Source of the DNA: Rhizobium sp. PP-CC-3A-592
GTDB lineage: Bacteria > Pseudomonadota > Alphaproteobacteria > Rhizobiales > Rhizobiaceae
Direction: 5' to 3'
Assembly: GCF_003217095.1 (NCBI RefSeq)
Contig: NZ_QJSR01000005.1
Span: 153,241 to 217,240, forward strand
Length of the DNA stretch: 64,000 nt
Below, piece after piece: positions 1 through 9,696 of this stretch; the stretch's first letter is position 1, and each line of letters begins with the position of its first letter. A model generated the notes under the pieces. It saw nothing but the letters and a program-made list of their open reading frames with translations, had not been told where the DNA came from and did not search any database. A program made the position numbers and the translations under genes.

Positions 1-3000
1 TTCCATCCTGGAAGCTCGCGCACCCCTACCGCATGGTCGCCCATAATGGCGAAATCAACACGCTGCGCTCCAACGTCAACTGGATGGCGGCTCGTCAGGC
101 GTCCGTGTCCTCGCCGCTCTTCGGTGCCGACATCTCCAAGCTGTGGCCGATCTCCTATGAGGGTCAGTCGGACACCGCCTGCTTCGACAACGCGCTCGAA
201 TTCCTTGTGCAGGGCGGTTATTCGCTCTCGCATGCGGTGATGATGCTGATCCCCGAGGCCTGGGCCGGCAACCAGCTGATGGGGCCCGAGCGCAAGGCGT
301 TCTACGAGTACCATGCCGCCCTGATGGAGCCGTGGGACGGACCGGCAGCGGTCTGTTTCACCGATGGCCGCCAGATCGGCGCGACGCTCGACCGCAACGG
401 CCTGCGTCCGGCCCGCTACCTCGTGACCGATGACGACCGCGTCATCCTCGCCTCCGAAGCCGGCACGCTGCCGGTGCCGGAAGAGAGCATCGTCAAGAAG
501 TGGCGCCTCCAGCCGGGCAAGATGCTGCTGATCGACATGGAAGAAGGCCGCATCATCTCCGACGAGGAGGTGAAGTCCTCGCTCGCCGGCCAGCACCCCT
601 ATCGCAAGTGGCTCGACAACACGCAGCTGATCCTCGAGGAGCTGAAGCCGGTGGAGCCGCGCGCGCTGCGCCGCGATGTGTCGCTGCTCGATCGCCAGCA
701 GGCCTTCGGTTACACGCTCGAAGACACCAAGATCCTGATGTCGCCGATGGCGACGACGGGTCAGGAAGCGATCGGCTCGATGGGAACGGACACGCCGATC
801 TCGGCCATGTCGTCGAAGTCGAAGCTGCTCTACACCTACTTCAAGCAGAACTTCGCGCAGGTCACCAACCCGCCGATCGACCCGATCCGCGAAGAGCTGG
901 TGATGAGCCTCGTCTCGTTCATCGGGCCGCGTCCGAACATTCTCGACCATGTCGGGGCATCGCATGCCAAGCGGCTGGAAGTGCGCCAGCCGATCCTGAC
1001 CAATGGCGATCTCGAAAAGATCCGCTCCATCGGCCACACGGAAGACCGGTTCGACACCAAGACGCTCGACTTCACCTATGATGTCGCGCGCGGTGCCGAA
1101 GGCATGCCGGAAATCCTCGACCGGCTGTGCGAGCGTGCGGAAGCCGCCGTCAAGGGCGGCTACAACATCATCGTGCTCTCCGATCGTCAGGTCGGTCCGG
1201 ACCGTATCGCTATTCCCGCGCTGCTCGCGACCGCTGCCGTGCACCACCACCTGATCCGCAAGGGGCTTCGCACCTCGGTCGGCCTCGTCGTGGAGTCGGG
1301 CGAGCCGCGCGAGATCCATCATTTCGCGCTTCTCGCCGGCTACGGTGCCGAGGCGATCAACCCCTATCTCGCCTTCGACACGCTGACGGACATGCACAAG
1401 CGCGGCGAGTTCCCGAAGGAAGTCGACGGCAGCGAGATTGTCTATCGCTACATCAAGGCGGTGGGAAAGGGCATCCTCAAGGTCATGTCCAAGATGGGCA
1501 TCTCGACCTACCAGTCCTATTGCGGCGGGCAGATCTTCGACGCCGTCGGTCTTTCGAGCGAGCTGATCGAGCGCTACTTCTTCGGCACGGCGACGCAGAT
1601 CGAAGGCATCGGCCTCAAGGAGATCGCCGAGGAGACCTTCAACCGTCACCAGGCGGCCTTCGGTCCCGATCCGGTGCTGACCAACACGCTGGATGTGGGC
1701 GGCGAATACGCCTACCGCATGCGCGGCGAAGGCCATGCCTGGTCGCCGGACTCGATCGCCTCGCTTCAGCATGCCGTGCGCGGCAATGCGCAGGATCGCT
1801 ACCGCGAGTTCGCCGACATGGTGAACGGCGACGCGCTGCGCATGAACACCATTCGCGGCCTCTTCACCATCAAGGGTGCGGAAGGTCTCGGCCGCACGCC
1901 GATCTCGATCGACGAGGTCGAGCCGGCAACCGAGATCGTCAAGCGCTTCTCGACCGGTGCCATGTCGTTCGGCTCCATCTCGCGTGAGGCGCACACGACG
2001 CTCGCCATCGCCATGAACCGGATCGGCGGCAAGTCGAACACCGGCGAGGGCGGCGAGGAGAGCGATCGCTACTTCCCGCTCCATGACGGCTCGGCCAACC
2101 CGGAACGGTCGGCCATCAAGCAGGTGGCCTCCGGCCGCTTCGGCGTGACGACGGAGTATCTCGTCAATGCCGACATGCTGCAGATCAAGGTGGCGCAGGG
2201 TGCCAAGCCCGGCGAGGGCGGGCAGCTGCCCGGCCATAAGGTGGACGCGACCGTCGCCAAGACCCGGCATTCGACGCCCGGCGTCGGCCTCATCTCGCCG
2301 CCGCCGCACCACGACATCTACTCGATCGAAGATCTGGCACAGCTGATCTACGACCTGAAGAACGTCAATCCCGAAGCGAACGTTTCGGTCAAGCTCGTCT
2401 CGGAAGTCGGCGTCGGCACGGTTGCCGCCGGTGTCGCCAAGGCGCGCGCCGACCATATCACGGTCTCCGGCTATGACGGCGGCACCGGTGCATCGCCGCT
2501 GACCTCGCTGAAGCATGCCGGCAGCCCCTGGGAAATCGGCCTTGCCGAGACGCACCAGACGCTGGTGCTCAACGGCCTGCGCTCGCGCATCGCCCTGCAG
2601 GTGGATGGCGGCCTGAAGACTGGCCGCGACGTCATCATCGGCGCGCTTCTGGGGGCCGACGAGTTCGGCTTCTCCACCGCGCCGCTGATCGCCGCCGGCT
2701 GCATCATGATGCGCAAGTGCCACCTGAACACCTGTCCGGTGGGCGTGGCGACGCAGGACCCCGTCCTGCGCAAGCGCTTCAAAGGTGCGCCCGAGCATGT
2801 GGTCAACTACTTCTTCTTCGTCGCCGAAGAGGTGCGCGAAATCCTTGCCTCGCTCGGCGTCTCGAAGTTCGACGACATCATCGGCGCGTCGGAATTGCTG
2901 GAGAAGGACACGCTGATTTCGCACTGGAAGGCGAACGGGCTCGATTTCTCCAACATCTTCTACAAGGTCGATGCGCCGAAGGCCGCGACCTACTGGACGG

Positions 3001-3923
3001 AGAAGCAGAACCACCCGATCCACGACATTCTCGACCGAAGGCTGATCGCGGAAGCGATGCCGGCGCTGGAATCGAAGATCCCGGTGAAGATCGAGGCGAC
3101 GATCAAGAACGTCGACCGGTCGGCCGGCGCGATGCTGTCGGGCGAGCTGGCCAAGCGCTGGCGCCACAAGGGGCTGAAGGACGACACGATCTTCGTGACG
3201 CTGCGCGGCACGGCGGGCCAGTCGTTCGGCGCGTTCCTCGCCCGCGGCATCACCTTCGACCTGATTGGCGACGGCAACGACTATGTCGGCAAGGGCCTCT
3301 CCGGCGGCCGCATCGTCGTGCGTCCCTCCGAGGCGTCGAAGATCAAGGCGGCGGAGTCGATCATCGTCGGCAACACGGTGCTCTACGGCGCGATCTCGGG
3401 CGAGTGCTACTTCAACGGCGTGGCCGGCGAACGCTTCGCCGTGCGCAACTCGGGCGCCATCGCGGTGGTCGAGGGCGTGGGCGACCATGGCTGCGAATAT
3501 ATGACGGGCGGCGTGGTTGTCGTGCTCGGCGAGACGGGCCGCAACTTCGCAGCCGGCATGTCGGGCGGCGTCGCCTATGTGCTGGACGAGAGCGCCGACT
3601 TCCCGCAGCGCTGCAACATGGCCATGGTCGAGCTGCAGCCGGTGCCGGAGGAAGACGACATGCTGGAGAAGCTGCATCATCACGGCGGCGACCTCATGCA
3701 CAAGGGCATGGTGGACGTCTCCGGCGACATGACGCGCCATGACGAGGAGCGGCTGGTACAGCTCATCTCCAACCATCTCCACTACACGGGTTCGCCCCGC
3801 GCCAAGGAGATCCTCGACAACTGGGCGGACTTCCGGCCGAAGTTCCGCAAGGTCATGCCGGTCGAGTACCGTCGTGCGCTCGAGGACATGGAACGGATGA
3901 AAATGGCGGAGGCTGCCGAGTAA
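1..3923 (+). CDS. gltB: Glutamate synthase (NADPH) large subunit, 5' end outside window
   Basis: Large subunit of glutamate synthase, which moves the amide nitrogen of glutamine onto 2-oxoglutarate to give two glutamates. The frame is open from base 3, and the first residues ([18 protein letters not shown]) belong to the end of the N-terminal glutaminase domain, so roughly the first 250-300 residues, including the catalytic Cys, lie upstream of the window. Seen here are the central domain, the FMN-binding synthase domain, the 3Fe-4S cysteines ([15 protein letters not shown], bases 2700-2744) and the C-terminal GXGXG beta-helix. The stop at 3921-3923 gives a normal C terminus. Its partner gltD lies 1.46 kb downstream, with a pyruvyl-transferase gene between them. 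Identification is secure; ATG at 33 is internal, not a start. Confidence 0.97.
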   Translation, partial: PSWKLAHPYRMVAHNGEINTLRSNVNWMAARQASVSSPLFGADISKLWPISYEGQSDTACFDNALEFLVQGGYSLSHAVMMLIPEAWAGNQLMGPERKAFYEYHAALMEPWDGPAAVCFTDGRQIGATLDRNGLRPARYLVTDDDRVILASEAGTLPVPEESIVKKWRLQPGKMLLIDMEEGRIISDEEVKSSLAGQHPYRKWLDNTQLILEELKPVEPRALRRDVSLLDRQQAFGYTLEDTKILMSPMATTGQEAIGSMGTDTPISAMSSKSKLLYTYFKQNFAQVTNPPIDPIREELVMSLVSFIGPRPNILDHVGASHAKRLEVRQPILTNGDLEKIRSIGHTEDRFDTKTLDFTYDVARGAEGMPEILDRLCERAEAAVKGGYNIIVLSDRQVGPDRIAIPALLATAAVHHHLIRKGLRTSVGLVVESGEPREIHHFALLAGYGAEAINPYLAFDTLTDMHKRGEFPKEVDGSEIVYRYIKAVGKGILKVMSKMGISTYQSYCGGQIFDAVGLSSELIERYFFGTATQIEGIGLKEIAEETFNRHQAAFGPDPVLTNTLDVGGEYAYRMRGEGHAWSPDSIASLQHAVRGNAQDRYREFADMVNGDALRMNTIRGLFTIKGAEGLGRTPISIDEVEPATEIVKRFSTGAMSFGSISREAHTTLAIAMNRIGGKSNTGEGGEESDRYFPLHDGSANPERSAIKQVASGRFGVTTEYLVNADMLQIKVAQGAKPGEGGQLPGHKVDATVAKTRHSTPGVGLISPPPHHDIYSIEDLAQLIYDLKNVNPEANVSVKLVSEVGVGTVAAGVAKARADHITVSGYDGGTGASPLTSLKHAGSPWEIGLAETHQTLVLNGLRSRIALQVDGGLKTGRDVIIGALLGADEFGFSTAPLIAAGCIMMRKCHLNTCPVGVATQDPVLRKRFKGAPEHVVNYFFFVAEEVREILASLGVSKFDDIIGASELLEKDTLISHWKANGLDFSNIFYKVDAPKAATYWTEKQNHPIHDILDRRLIAEAMPALESKIPVKIEATIKNVDRSAGAMLSGELAKRWRHKGLKDDTIFVTLRGTAGQSFGAFLARGITFDLIGDGNDYVGKGLSGGRIVVRPSEASKIKAAESIIVGNTVLYGAISGECYFNGVAGERFAVRNSGAIAVVEGVGDHGCEYMTGGVVVVLGETGRNFAAGMSGGVAYVLDESADFPQRCNMAMVELQPVPEEDDMLEKLHHHGGDLMHKGMVDVSGDMTRHDEERLVQLISNHLHYTGSPRAKEILDNWADFRPKFRKVMPVEYRRALEDMERMKMAEAAE

Positions 3924-4142
3924 TCGGCGGTCTCGCCCGGGGCGGCGCTGGTCGCGGCCCCGGTTCGACCCTCCGGCGACGCGTCTTGCCCGATCCTTCA
4001 ACGGGCAGACAGCGCGCCGATCCGGCCTCTCCTGCGGGTCTTGCCAGGAGCCGATATGGGCGCACCCGATCCGGCTCGGGCGTTCTCGTGAAAACCCGAA
4101 ATATGCGCATTCCGACCCGCGCAAGAATGAACATGGTGTAAC

Positions 4143-5204
4143 GTGTCCAGTGACCTTCTCGACATCGTCGCGTCGAAGGCTGCCATCCCGGTCTCCTGGG
4201 TGACGCCGCCGGTCGGCGAGAATTATCTCAATCTCGGCGACGCGCTGTCGCCGGTGATCGTTTCGATGATGTCGGGACTGCCGGTGACGCATGCGCCGAG
4301 CAAGAGCCGCCAGACCCGTCTTGCCGCCGTCGGCACCATCGGCCACATGATGGCGGGCGGGCACGTGCATGTCTGGGGAACGGGCACGTCGCCGAACCTC
4401 AATCCTGGCCAGCATGCCGACGAGAAGATCCCCTATACCCGGCCAGTCGATACGCGCTTCACCTTTCATGCGACGCGCGGACCGTTCAGCCGCCGCGTGC
4501 TCGGCAGCGACGGGCCTGCCGTCTACGGCGATCCGCTCTGGCTGCTGCCGCATTTTCATGATGCGCCGGTCGAGAAGACGCATGAACTCGGCGTCATCCT
4601 GCATCTGGCGGAACTGTCCGAGCGCACCTTCGATGCCCGGCCGAAGGATACCGAGGGCCGCCATCATGTGGCGCCGTCGGAGGCGGGTTCCGTCAAGCTG
4701 ATCAACACGGTCACGCCGACGACGATTGCTGCGCTGCGCGAACGGCTGGACGAAATCCTCTCCTGCAAGCGGATCGTCTCGACCAGCCTGCACGGCATGG
4801 TCTTTGCCGAATCCTACGGCATTCCGTGCCTCTATTTCTCGCCACGGTCGCGCAGCACGGGGCTCGGACGCATCGATCTCTCCGACGAGAGCGGCGTCAT
4901 CGACCTGCGCTTCGTCGATCTCTATCGCGGTCTCGGTCTGTCGGACCTCGACATCTGGTACCAGCCGCGGCAGGTCAAGACGAACTGGCAGGCCGTCATC
5001 GACGCCATCGACCGGGTCTGGGCGCCGAAGGTCTTCGACGACAAGCCGTTGATCGACAGCTTTCCGCTGCCCCTCGCCATGATGGGCAAGGGCGCGCGCG
5101 GAAGCGCCTTCGATGCGCCGCTGATCGCCGCGCTGCCGACCCAGCGAAAACGGCTTCCGGGTCAGGCCTTCATCGAGGGGCTGGCGGACCGGTTCTTCAG
5201 GTGA
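4143..5204 (+). CDS. Polysaccharide pyruvyl transferase family protein
   Basis: A 353-residue protein starting at GTG 4143. It carries features of the polysaccharide pyruvyl transferase family (PF04230): an N-terminal NLGDALSPVIV segment and a C-terminal SLHGMVFAESYGIPCLYF motif typical of the donor-binding half. Family members add ketal pyruvate from phosphoenolpyruvate to sugars of exopolysaccharide or cell wall, but many are uncharacterised glycosyltransferase-like proteins. No signal peptide or membrane segment is evident, so it should be cytoplasmic. It sits between gltB (219 bp upstream) and gltD (182 bp downstream) on the same strand, with no polysaccharide genes nearby, so its substrate cannot be inferred from context. 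The start is uncertain, since only weak ribosome-binding sequence precedes the GTG. Confidence 0.85.
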   Translation: MSSDLLDIVASKAAIPVSWVTPPVGENYLNLGDALSPVIVSMMSGLPVTHAPSKSRQTRLAAVGTIGHMMAGGHVHVWGTGTSPNLNPGQHADEKIPYTRPVDTRFTFHATRGPFSRRVLGSDGPAVYGDPLWLLPHFHDAPVEKTHELGVILHLAELSERTFDARPKDTEGRHHVAPSEAGSVKLINTVTPTTIAALRERLDEILSCKRIVSTSLHGMVFAESYGIPCLYFSPRSRSTGLGRIDLSDESGVIDLRFVDLYRGLGLSDLDIWYQPRQVKTNWQAVIDAIDRVWAPKVFDDKPLIDSFPLPLAMMGKGARGSAFDAPLIAALPTQRKRLPGQAFIEGLADRFFR

Positions 5205-5208
5205 CGGC

Positions 5209-5262
5209 CATGAAACATCTCAGAGTCATGAAACGTCCTAGGGTCATGAAATTCGATTGAGT
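5209..5262 (+). repeat. Three 18-bp tandem repeats forming a 16-codon micro-ORF
   Basis: Three consecutive 18-base units begin with CATGAAA at 5209, 5227 and 5245. Read from ATG 5210 they encode MKHLRVMKRPRVMKFD and stop at 5258-5260. The array follows the pyruvyl-transferase stop by 4 bases and precedes gltD by about 125 bases. A leader peptide is possible but unproven; it may simply be a slippage-derived repeat. Confidence 0.6.
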
Positions 5263-5386
5263 GTTCGCCCTATCTGGCGACAATGCGATGAAAAGCCTGC
5301 CGGATCTCCGGCAGTCAGGAACAGAAACGGGTGGACGCGGAGCGGGTGGCATCAGCGCTTCCACGGCGACGATTGAGGGTTACGTC

Positions 5387-6841
5387 ATGGGCAAGGTTAC
5401 AGGTTTCATGGAAATCGACCGGCAGCTGGCAAAGTATCAGCCGGCCTCCGATCGTATCCGCCATTTCCGGGAATTCACGATCCCGATGTCGGAACCGGAA
5501 GTGCAGAAGCAGGCGGCACGCTGCATGGATTGCGGCATCCCCTTCTGCCACGGCCCGACCGGCTGCCCGGTGCACAACCAGATCCCAGACTGGAACGACC
5601 TCGTCTACAGCGGCAACTGGGAAGAGGCGATCCGCAACCTGCATTCGACCAACAACTTCCCGGAGTTCACCGGCCGCATCTGCCCCGCGCCTTGCGAGGA
5701 GGCCTGCACGCTGAACCTCGAGGATGCCCCGGTCACCATCAAGACCATCGAGCAGGCGATCGCCGACAAGGCCTATGAGATGGGCTACATCGTGCCGAAG
5801 CCGGCGGTGACGAAGACCGGCAAGTCGATCGGCATCATCGGTTCGGGTCCTGCCGGCATGGCGGCGGCCCAGCAGCTGGCACGCGCCGGCCATGCGGTGC
5901 ATGTCTACGAGCGCGAGACCAAGGCCGGCGGCCTGCTGCGTTACGGCATTCCCGACTTCAAGATGGAGAAGAACTTCATCGACCGCCGCGTCGAGCAGAT
6001 GACCGGCGAAGGCGTCACCTTCCATTACGGCGTCAACATCGGCGTCGACCGCACGGTGGAAAGCCTGCGCGAGGAGCATGACGCGGTGCTCTATTGCGGC
6101 GGCTCCGAGACGCCGCGCGATGCGGGCCTTCCCGGCGGCGATTTTGCCGGCGTGCACGATGCCATGCCCTATCTCGTCCAGCAGAACCGCCGCGTCGGCC
6201 GCGAAAATATCGACAGCGTCGGCTGGCCATCGGATCCGATCCTTGCCGGCGGCAAGCACATCGTCGTCGTCGGCGGCGGCGACACGGCGTCTGACTGTGT
6301 CGGCACCGCCTTCCGTCAAGGCGCCGTCAAGGTCACCCAGCTCGACATCCGCCCGCAGCCGCCGGAAAAGGAAGACAAGCTTGCCGTCTGGCCGTTCTGG
6401 GCGACGAAGATGCGGACCTCCTCCTCGCAGGCCGAAGGCGCCGTGCGCGAGTTTCAGGTGGCAACGCTCGAATTCGTCGGCGAAGACGGCGTGCTGACCG
6501 GCGTGAAGTGCTGTCAGGTCGACGATCGCCGCAAGCCGGTTCCCGGTACGGAGTTCGTCATCAAGGCCGACCTCGCCTTCATCGCCATCGGCTTCAGCGG
6601 TCCGCTGAAGGCGGGCGTTCTGGAAGAGCTTGGCGATGCGCTCGCCATCAACACCGACCGCCGCGGCTCCAGCAACGTCATCGCCGACGACAAGGACTAC
6701 CGGACATCGGTCGACAAGGTCTGGGCTGCCGGCGACGTGCGCCGCGGCCAGTCGCTCGTCGTGTGGGCGATCCGCGAAGGCCGTCAGGCAGCACGCGCGA
6801 TCGATGAGGCCCTGATGGGTTCCAGCGTCCTGCCGCGCTGA
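5387..6841 (+). CDS. gltD: Glutamate synthase (NADPH) small subunit
   Basis: The 484-residue beta subunit of glutamate synthase passes electrons from NADPH through FAD and 4Fe-4S clusters to GltB. The N-terminal ferredoxin-like cysteine set is present (CMDCGIPFCHGPTGCPVHN), as are the FAD-binding loop GSGPAGMAAAQQLARAG and the NADPH-binding loop VVVGGGDTASDCVG. ATG 5387 (MGKVTGFMEIDRQL) was chosen because it gives the usual family length and N terminus; the frame stays open back to a GTG at 5261, but that extension is low-complexity and unlike the family. It is same-strand with gltB and the pyruvyl transferase, and converges on hxlR 70 bp downstream. Confidence 0.97.
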   Translation: MGKVTGFMEIDRQLAKYQPASDRIRHFREFTIPMSEPEVQKQAARCMDCGIPFCHGPTGCPVHNQIPDWNDLVYSGNWEEAIRNLHSTNNFPEFTGRICPAPCEEACTLNLEDAPVTIKTIEQAIADKAYEMGYIVPKPAVTKTGKSIGIIGSGPAGMAAAQQLARAGHAVHVYERETKAGGLLRYGIPDFKMEKNFIDRRVEQMTGEGVTFHYGVNIGVDRTVESLREEHDAVLYCGGSETPRDAGLPGGDFAGVHDAMPYLVQQNRRVGRENIDSVGWPSDPILAGGKHIVVVGGGDTASDCVGTAFRQGAVKVTQLDIRPQPPEKEDKLAVWPFWATKMRTSSSQAEGAVREFQVATLEFVGEDGVLTGVKCCQVDDRRKPVPGTEFVIKADLAFIAIGFSGPLKAGVLEELGDALAINTDRRGSSNVIADDKDYRTSVDKVWAAGDVRRGQSLVVWAIREGRQAARAIDEALMGSSVLPR

Positions 6842-6911
6842 TTTCGAGCGCGCGCTATCGACAGACGGATGTCCGGCGAATGCCGGGCATCCTCGACGCT
6901 GCCTTTATCTC

Positions 6912-7340
6912 TCAGGCATTTCGCTGGTCGTAGGCCAGTCGTGCCTGATCGATCGTCTCCTGATGCTCGAACGCCCAGTTGCCGAGCGTCTGCACGGGTT
7001 CGCGCAGCGACTGCCCGAGATCGGTCAGGGCATATTCCACCTTCGGCGGAATGGTCGGGTAGATCGTTCGTGTTACCAGCCCATCCCGCTCCAGATTGCG
7101 CAGCGTCAGCGTCAGCATGCGCTGGGAAATGCTGCCAAGCGCGCGCTTGAGCGCGTTGAACCGCTTCGGGCCCGGCGTCAGCAACATCACCACCAGCATC
7201 GACCATTTGTCGCCGATCCGGGAGAGGAGGGCGCTGGCCAGACGGCAGTCATGGGTCTCGTGCAGCGTCTCCAGCGTCATGTCCGTATTTGCAGGTGTCA
7301 AGAATGTGCCTCCTTGCGCATGCTCATCCACGTCATTCAT
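6912..7340 (-). CDS. HxlR-family transcriptional regulator
   Basis: A 142-residue winged-helix regulator of the HxlR family (PF01638). The core motif, with a [20 protein letters not shown] helix, an [19 protein letters not shown] recognition region and the wing [14 protein letters not shown], is intact. HxlR proteins usually sense redox-active electrophiles or quinones through a cysteine; the single Cys near residue 32 (DCRLA) sits where such a sensor Cys is common. It is divergent from azoR, starting 121 bp away, which strongly suggests it controls that azoreductase and itself. ATG 7340 is preceded by GAGG at good spacing; an internal Met at residue 21 is an alternative start. Confidence 0.9.
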   Translation of the reverse strand: MNDVDEHAQGGTFLTPANTDMTLETLHETHDCRLASALLSRIGDKWSMLVVMLLTPGPKRFNALKRALGSISQRMLTLTLRNLERDGLVTRTIYPTIPPKVEYALTDLGQSLREPVQTLGNWAFEHQETIDQARLAYDQRNA

Positions 7341-7372
7341 AGTGCCTCGGTATGGAAAAGTAACTCTTGTAT

Positions 7373-7389
7373 GTCACGCAATCGGTGAC
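7373..7389. promoter_or_regulatory. Candidate operator in the hxlR-azoR divergent region
   Basis: GTCAC and GTGAC arms separated by 7 bases lie in the 121-bp spacer between the divergent starts. This is a plausible HxlR site by position only; the arms are short and no second copy was found in the window. Confidence 0.3.
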
Positions 7390-7461
7390 GAAGCGGGGCT
7401 TTGGCTTTCCCTGCGGACCTTATTCGAACGACCTGCACATGGTGCACCAAAGGATAGACAC

Positions 7462-8073
7462 ATGAAACTCCTTCACCTCGACTCCAGCATTCTCGGCGAC
7501 CACTCCGTCAGCCGCGCGCTGTCCAAGGCTGCCGTCGAACGGATCAAGGCGGACAATCCCGTGATTGAGGTCACCTATCACGATCTCGTCGCCGAGCCGA
7601 TCGCCCACCTCACCGGCCGCTATCTCGCCGGCCAGAGCGACGATGTGCAGCACGATCAGGCGCTTCAGGAAGATCTGGCACTTGGCGGCAAGGTGCTGGA
7701 AGCGTTCCTCGCGGCCGATATCGTCGTCATCGGCGTGGCGCTCTACAACTTCTCGATTTCAAGCCAGCTGAAAAGCTGGGTGGACCGCATCTGCGTGGCC
7801 GGCAAGACGTTTCGCTACACCGAAGCCGGCCCGGAAGGTCTGGCGGGGGACAAGCGCGTCATCCTGACGATCGCGCGGGGCGGCCTGTACGGTCCGGGCA
7901 CGCCGTCGCAGCCCTTCGAACATGCCGAGACCTATCTGCGGTCGGTTCTCGCCTTTATCGGCGTCACCAATCCCGAGGTCATCGTCGCCGAAGGCCTGGC
8001 ACTCGGTGCCGAGCCCCGCGAAGCCGCGACCAAGGCGGCACTCGAGACGGTCGCCGCGCTGAAGGCCGCCTAG
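7462..8073 (+). CDS. azoR: FMN-dependent NADH-azoreductase
   Basis: A 203-residue flavodoxin-fold quinone/azo reductase that uses FMN and NAD(P)H to reduce quinones two electrons at a time, a protective reaction in the cytoplasm. The N terminus (MKLLHLDSSILGDHSVSR) holds the FMN phosphate loop, and YNFSISSQLKSWVDRI and the GGLYG turn are flavin contacts of the AzoR family. ATG 7462 follows AAGGAT at 7-base spacing, and the length matches E. coli AzoR (about 200). An upstream in-frame extension to 7096 overlaps hxlR and is rejected. The divergent HxlR regulator implies induction by electrophiles or quinones. Confidence 0.95.
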   Translation: MKLLHLDSSILGDHSVSRALSKAAVERIKADNPVIEVTYHDLVAEPIAHLTGRYLAGQSDDVQHDQALQEDLALGGKVLEAFLAADIVVIGVALYNFSISSQLKSWVDRICVAGKTFRYTEAGPEGLAGDKRVILTIARGGLYGPGTPSQPFEHAETYLRSVLAFIGVTNPEVIVAEGLALGAEPREAATKAALETVAALKAA

Positions 8074-8075
8074 GG

Positions 8076-8121
8076 CAATTCCAGCAAAAGTGCGCAGCGG
8101 TTTTGCGTCCGGAATTGCGTT
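8076..8121. repeat. Imperfect palindrome between convergent azoR and SGNH genes
   Basis: GCAATTCC and GGAATTGC arms enclose inner GCAAAA and TTTTGC arms, forming one long hairpin just after the azoR stop. It lies between convergent genes and resembles dispersed hairpins of rhizobial genomes. It may act as a bidirectional terminator, although no clean U-tract follows. Confidence 0.5.
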
Positions 8122-8160
8122 GAAACACTCTAAGGAAAAGTCAGGGCGCCCGCTCTGAGC

Positions 8161-9585
8161 CTATCGGAGCGGGACGACCTGCCATGGCGGTGCGGCCCCC
8201 AGCCGGGGGCCGGTTCCGGTCTTTGGCGGGGCTGCGGCCGCCGATGGCGACGGGTCGGCATTGCCAAGAGATGGCCCTGCCGCCGGTGAGGCTGCCTCCG
8301 GTGTCACGGCCGGCGGCGCCAGCGCCGTCTTCACCAGCCGGAAATCGTCGATCCTGCCGAACGGGGCGGGCGGGGCCTCGCCTTTCTCGATCAGCAGGTC
8401 CCGCGCGCTACGCCCCGTGCTCGCCGGCAGGCTGGCGCCGTCCAGCAGCGCGGACGCGCCGTCAAGGTCGGGATCGACAAGGCTGATCGGCTGGGTCTTG
8501 ATGATGGTCTCGCTGGTCGGGGCCGTCACCACGAGGTCCTTCATGTCGCTCGGATCGGGAATGTCGCTACCGGGCGCCGCCGTCTCGCCCAGAAGGCGGC
8601 GGATGTCCTTTTCCACGTAGAAGGCGAGCTTGCGCTTGCCGGCCGGCGTCAGGTTGATGCCGTCGGCGCCGCGCAGGCGCACCTGCTGGCCATTAATGTC
8701 GGAGCCCGTCGTCACGAACTTGCCCTGCTCGTCGACGAATCCATCCCAGATATCGATGAACTGCCCGCCGACCTTCTCCGCCTCGGTGCGGAAGATGCCG
8801 TTGAAGGTCACCATGTCCGCCGTCATCGCGGGGGACTGGAAGGACGGCATGCCGATCCAGAGAAGCGGCACGTTGCGGCTGCGGGCAAGGGCTGCGAAGG
8901 CCGCGACGCGCCGTGTGTATTCGGCCATCCAGGCATCCGTGCGGTATTTTTCCCGCACCGCGCCGATCTTCATCTGCTGGCGATCGTTGGCGCCGAAGCT
9001 GACGACGATCAGGGCCGGTTTCACGTCATCGGCATAGACGGGAAGCATGTTGGGCCAGTCGAAATAGTCGTCGCGCACCATGCCCGAAGAGCCCTCGCTG
9101 CGGTTCTCGACCACGATGCCCGGGCTGTCGGCAAAGGCCGTCTGCAGGCCATCGCTGAGGCTGCCGGCGATGAAGTCGCCGACGACGAGCACGGTCTTGG
9201 CATCCGCCTGCTTCGCCACGATCTCGGGCGCCGGCGTCTCGACAGGGGCAGGGCGGGCTTTGGCCCGCTGCGGCTTCGGTTGACGCCGCACCGGCGGCGG
9301 CGCCTCGCGGTAGATATTCCCGCCGTCGCCATAATCCTCGTAAACGCGCTGCTGCTGGCGCGGCCGGCCGAAAAACATGTCGAGGATCGTGCGCCGTTCC
9401 TGCGCTTCGGCACGGCTGACGGGCGGGAGGAAGGCGACGGCCGGCAGGGCGATGACGATGGCGAGAACGAAGGCCGCAAGCCGGCGCAGACGAGCATGCC
9501 GCGACGGTTGCGGCGAAACTTTGCTCTGATCAGCGCGTGGTGTCACGGCTTTGGGCATCTCGGCTCGGGGCATCGACATCTGCAT
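8161..9585 (-). CDS. Exported SGNH-hydrolase-fold protein (DUF459-like), catalytic residues absent
   Basis: A 474-residue exported protein. A hydrophobic stretch near residues 36-53 ending before AEAQ is a signal sequence or anchor. Residues 131-330 align by motif with DUF459/SGNH hydrolases: block I at 133-141, block III SFGANDRQQ at 196-204, and block V DGINLTP at 308-314. The expected GDS is GDF (136-138), and the expected DGIH is DGIN (308-311), so both the nucleophilic Ser and the catalytic His appear replaced. The oxyanion Asn of GAND remains. The C-terminal 140 residues are Pro/Ala-rich and low complexity. It probably acts as a periplasmic binding or scaffold protein near the transglycosylase gene 111 bp upstream. 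The start could be any of several early Met codons. Confidence 0.8.
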   Translation of the reverse strand: MQMSMPRAEMPKAVTPRADQSKVSPQPSRHARLRRLAAFVLAIVIALPAVAFLPPVSRAEAQERRTILDMFFGRPRQQQRVYEDYGDGGNIYREAPPPVRRQPKPQRAKARPAPVETPAPEIVAKQADAKTVLVVGDFIAGSLSDGLQTAFADSPGIVVENRSEGSSGMVRDDYFDWPNMLPVYADDVKPALIVVSFGANDRQQMKIGAVREKYRTDAWMAEYTRRVAAFAALARSRNVPLLWIGMPSFQSPAMTADMVTFNGIFRTEAEKVGGQFIDIWDGFVDEQGKFVTTGSDINGQQVRLRGADGINLTPAGKRKLAFYVEKDIRRLLGETAAPGSDIPDPSDMKDLVVTAPTSETIIKTQPISLVDPDLDGASALLDGASLPASTGRSARDLLIEKGEAPPAPFGRIDDFRLVKTALAPPAVTPEAASPAAGPSLGNADPSPSAAAAPPKTGTGPRLGAAPPWQVVPLR

Positions 9586-9696
9586 TCCGGCCGGGCGTTC
9601 TGCCCGGTCCTCTTCATTTCCGCCAGACCATCTGACGATGGTTTGCCCGTTCCGGATCCTGCGCCCGAAAACAGCCGGGTTGCCTGGTGCCGCCGA

